Shown here piece after piece: positions 5,531-6,211 of a DNA stretch of 6,211 nt (positions are counted from its first letter, which is position 1; every line of letters starts with the position of its first letter). Under the pieces are notes generated by a model. The model was not told the DNA's origin, did no database searches, and saw nothing but the letters and a program-made list of their open reading frames with translations. The DNA is from Flavobacteriales bacterium (GTDB lineage Bacteria > Bacteroidota > Bacteroidia > UBA10329), in NCBI GenBank assembly GCA_003456455.1, contig DMRV01000403.1, positions 1-6,211 of the forward strand, given 5' to 3'. Made by a program: the position numbers and the translations under genes.

Positions 5531-5538
5531 TATATTTG
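5531..5538 (+). promoter_or_regulatory. Probable -7 box of the SOD promoter
   Basis: TATATTTG matches the Bacteroidetes TAnnTTTG consensus exactly and lies 38 bases before the SOD ATG. The transcript would start near 5543, with a leader of about 34 bases. The nearest upstream TTG (5502-5504) is 26 bases away, longer than the usual spacing, so the -33 element is doubtful. Confidence 0.65.
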
Positions 5539-5576
5539 CGGACATCGAAACATTAACCTTAAAAAAAGTATAAATA

Positions 5577-6182
5577 ATGGCTTTTGAATTACCTAAACTT
5601 CCATACGCATATGATGCTTTGGAACCACATATTGATGCAAGAACGATGGAGATTCATCATTCAAAACATCATCAGGGATACACAAACAACTTGAATAACG
5701 CGATTGCAGGAACAGACCTTGAAGGAAAGTCGATTGAAGAAATTGTTGTTGCTGGATTTGATAACGGAGCAGTGAGAAATAACGGTGGTGGGTTTTACAA
5801 TCACGATCTCTTCTGGCAAGTAATGTCTCCAAACGGAGGCGGTGAACCTTCTGGTGCGTTGGCTGAAGCTATTAATGCGGCTTGCGGTTCGTTTGACGAA
5901 TTTAAAGATGCTTTCAGTAAGGCTGCAGCAACTCGTTTCGGTTCTGGTTGGGCTTGGCTTTGCGTAAAAGAAGGCGGAGCAGTTGAAGTTTGCAGCAGTG
6001 CAAATCAAGACAATCCACTTATGCCAGGTATTGGATGTGGTGGAACACCAATTCTTGGATTGGACGTTTGGGAGCATGCGTACTACCTGAACTACCAAAA
6101 CAGAAGACCAGATTACATCTCTGCATTTTTTAATGTAATTAACTGGGATGAGGTTTCTAAAAGATATGAAGCTGGGAAATAA
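5577..6182 (+). CDS. sodA: Superoxide dismutase, Mn-type of the Fe/Mn family
   Basis: It converts superoxide to oxygen and hydrogen peroxide; there is no signal peptide, so it is cytoplasmic. The protein has 201 residues, the usual length, starting MAFELPKLPYAYDALEPHID. Metal ligands are His27 (in MEIHHSKHHQGY), His76 (NHDLFW), Asp163 and His167 (DVWEHAYYL). Metal-type markers favour manganese. The segment before His76 is NNGGGFYNH, with Gly where Fe enzymes carry the Gln of their 'AQVWNH' motif, and the outer-sphere Gln is Gln144 in the C-terminal SANQDNP. A cambialistic enzyme cannot be excluded from sequence. Four cysteines (103, 129, 139, 154) are present and are not ligands. The ATG at 5577 is the family start, with an A-rich leader and no Shine-Dalgarno. 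The gene has its own -7 box and is divergent from kbl. The TAA stop is followed by only 29 bases, in which I see no terminator. Confidence 0.95.
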   Translation: MAFELPKLPYAYDALEPHIDARTMEIHHSKHHQGYTNNLNNAIAGTDLEGKSIEEIVVAGFDNGAVRNNGGGFYNHDLFWQVMSPNGGGEPSGALAEAINAACGSFDEFKDAFSKAAATRFGSGWAWLCVKEGGAVEVCSSANQDNPLMPGIGCGGTPILGLDVWEHAYYLNYQNRRPDYISAFFNVINWDEVSKRYEAGK

Positions 6183-6211
6183 TCCCTCTCAAATAGTTGA
6201 TATAAAAAAGG

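Noticed and set aside
5661..6098. Open frame of 145 codons antisense to the SOD gene
   Set aside because: The plus-strand SOD has all metal ligands and family length. The antisense reading is basic, Cys/Ser-rich and unlike a real protein.
5577..6182. Fe-type superoxide dismutase (sodB)
   Set aside because: The Gln of the Fe-type AQVWNH motif is absent, and the outer-sphere Gln is in the C-terminal ANQDNP, as in Mn enzymes. Dual metal use remains possible.

Overview
The window is a housekeeping stretch from a Bacteroidota chromosome, most likely a flavobacteria-like lineage. Four things point there. The proteins have Bacteroidetes-style sequences, for example L13 with SFKTVSANKNTVNKEW and Mn-type SOD with NQDNPLMPG. 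Promoters fit the Bacteroidetes -7 consensus TAnnTTTG. Almost no gene has a Shine-Dalgarno sequence, and the leaders are A/T rich. The gene order rplM-rpsI-rpsB-tsf followed by pyrH-frr is also a familiar arrangement.

Layout from right to left, since most genes are on the minus strand. A Mn-type superoxide dismutase gene (5577-6182, plus strand) is divergent from kbl, glycine C-acetyltransferase (5447-4257, minus strand). Their 129-bp intergenic region holds a -7 box for each gene and a perfect 16-bp inverted repeat. Downstream of kbl, a well-formed TTG-N17-TATCTTTG promoter starts the translation operon rplM (L13), rpsI (S9), rpsB (S2), tsf (EF-Ts). The leader of rplM carries a large inverted repeat. 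The operon ends in a strong intrinsic terminator (1574-1603). Then come pyrH (UMP kinase) and frr (ribosome recycling factor), a second intrinsic terminator (177-212), and the first 55 codons of recJ, which runs off the left edge.

The genes supply ribosome proteins, elongation-factor recycling, ribosome recycling and pyrimidine nucleotide synthesis. The terminators sit between the very highly expressed ribosomal genes, the moderately expressed pyrH-frr pair and the presumably weakly expressed recJ. Each lies so close to the next start codon that there is little or no room for a separate promoter. I infer that they act as partial terminators that step expression down.

I found no mobile element, CRISPR array, tRNA or rRNA gene, defence system or obvious undescribed system. 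The points worth a second look are regulatory: the rplM leader, the kbl/sod divergent region, the two terminators placed just before starts, and two GTG starts in essential translation genes. No stretch over about 130 bp lacks a gene.
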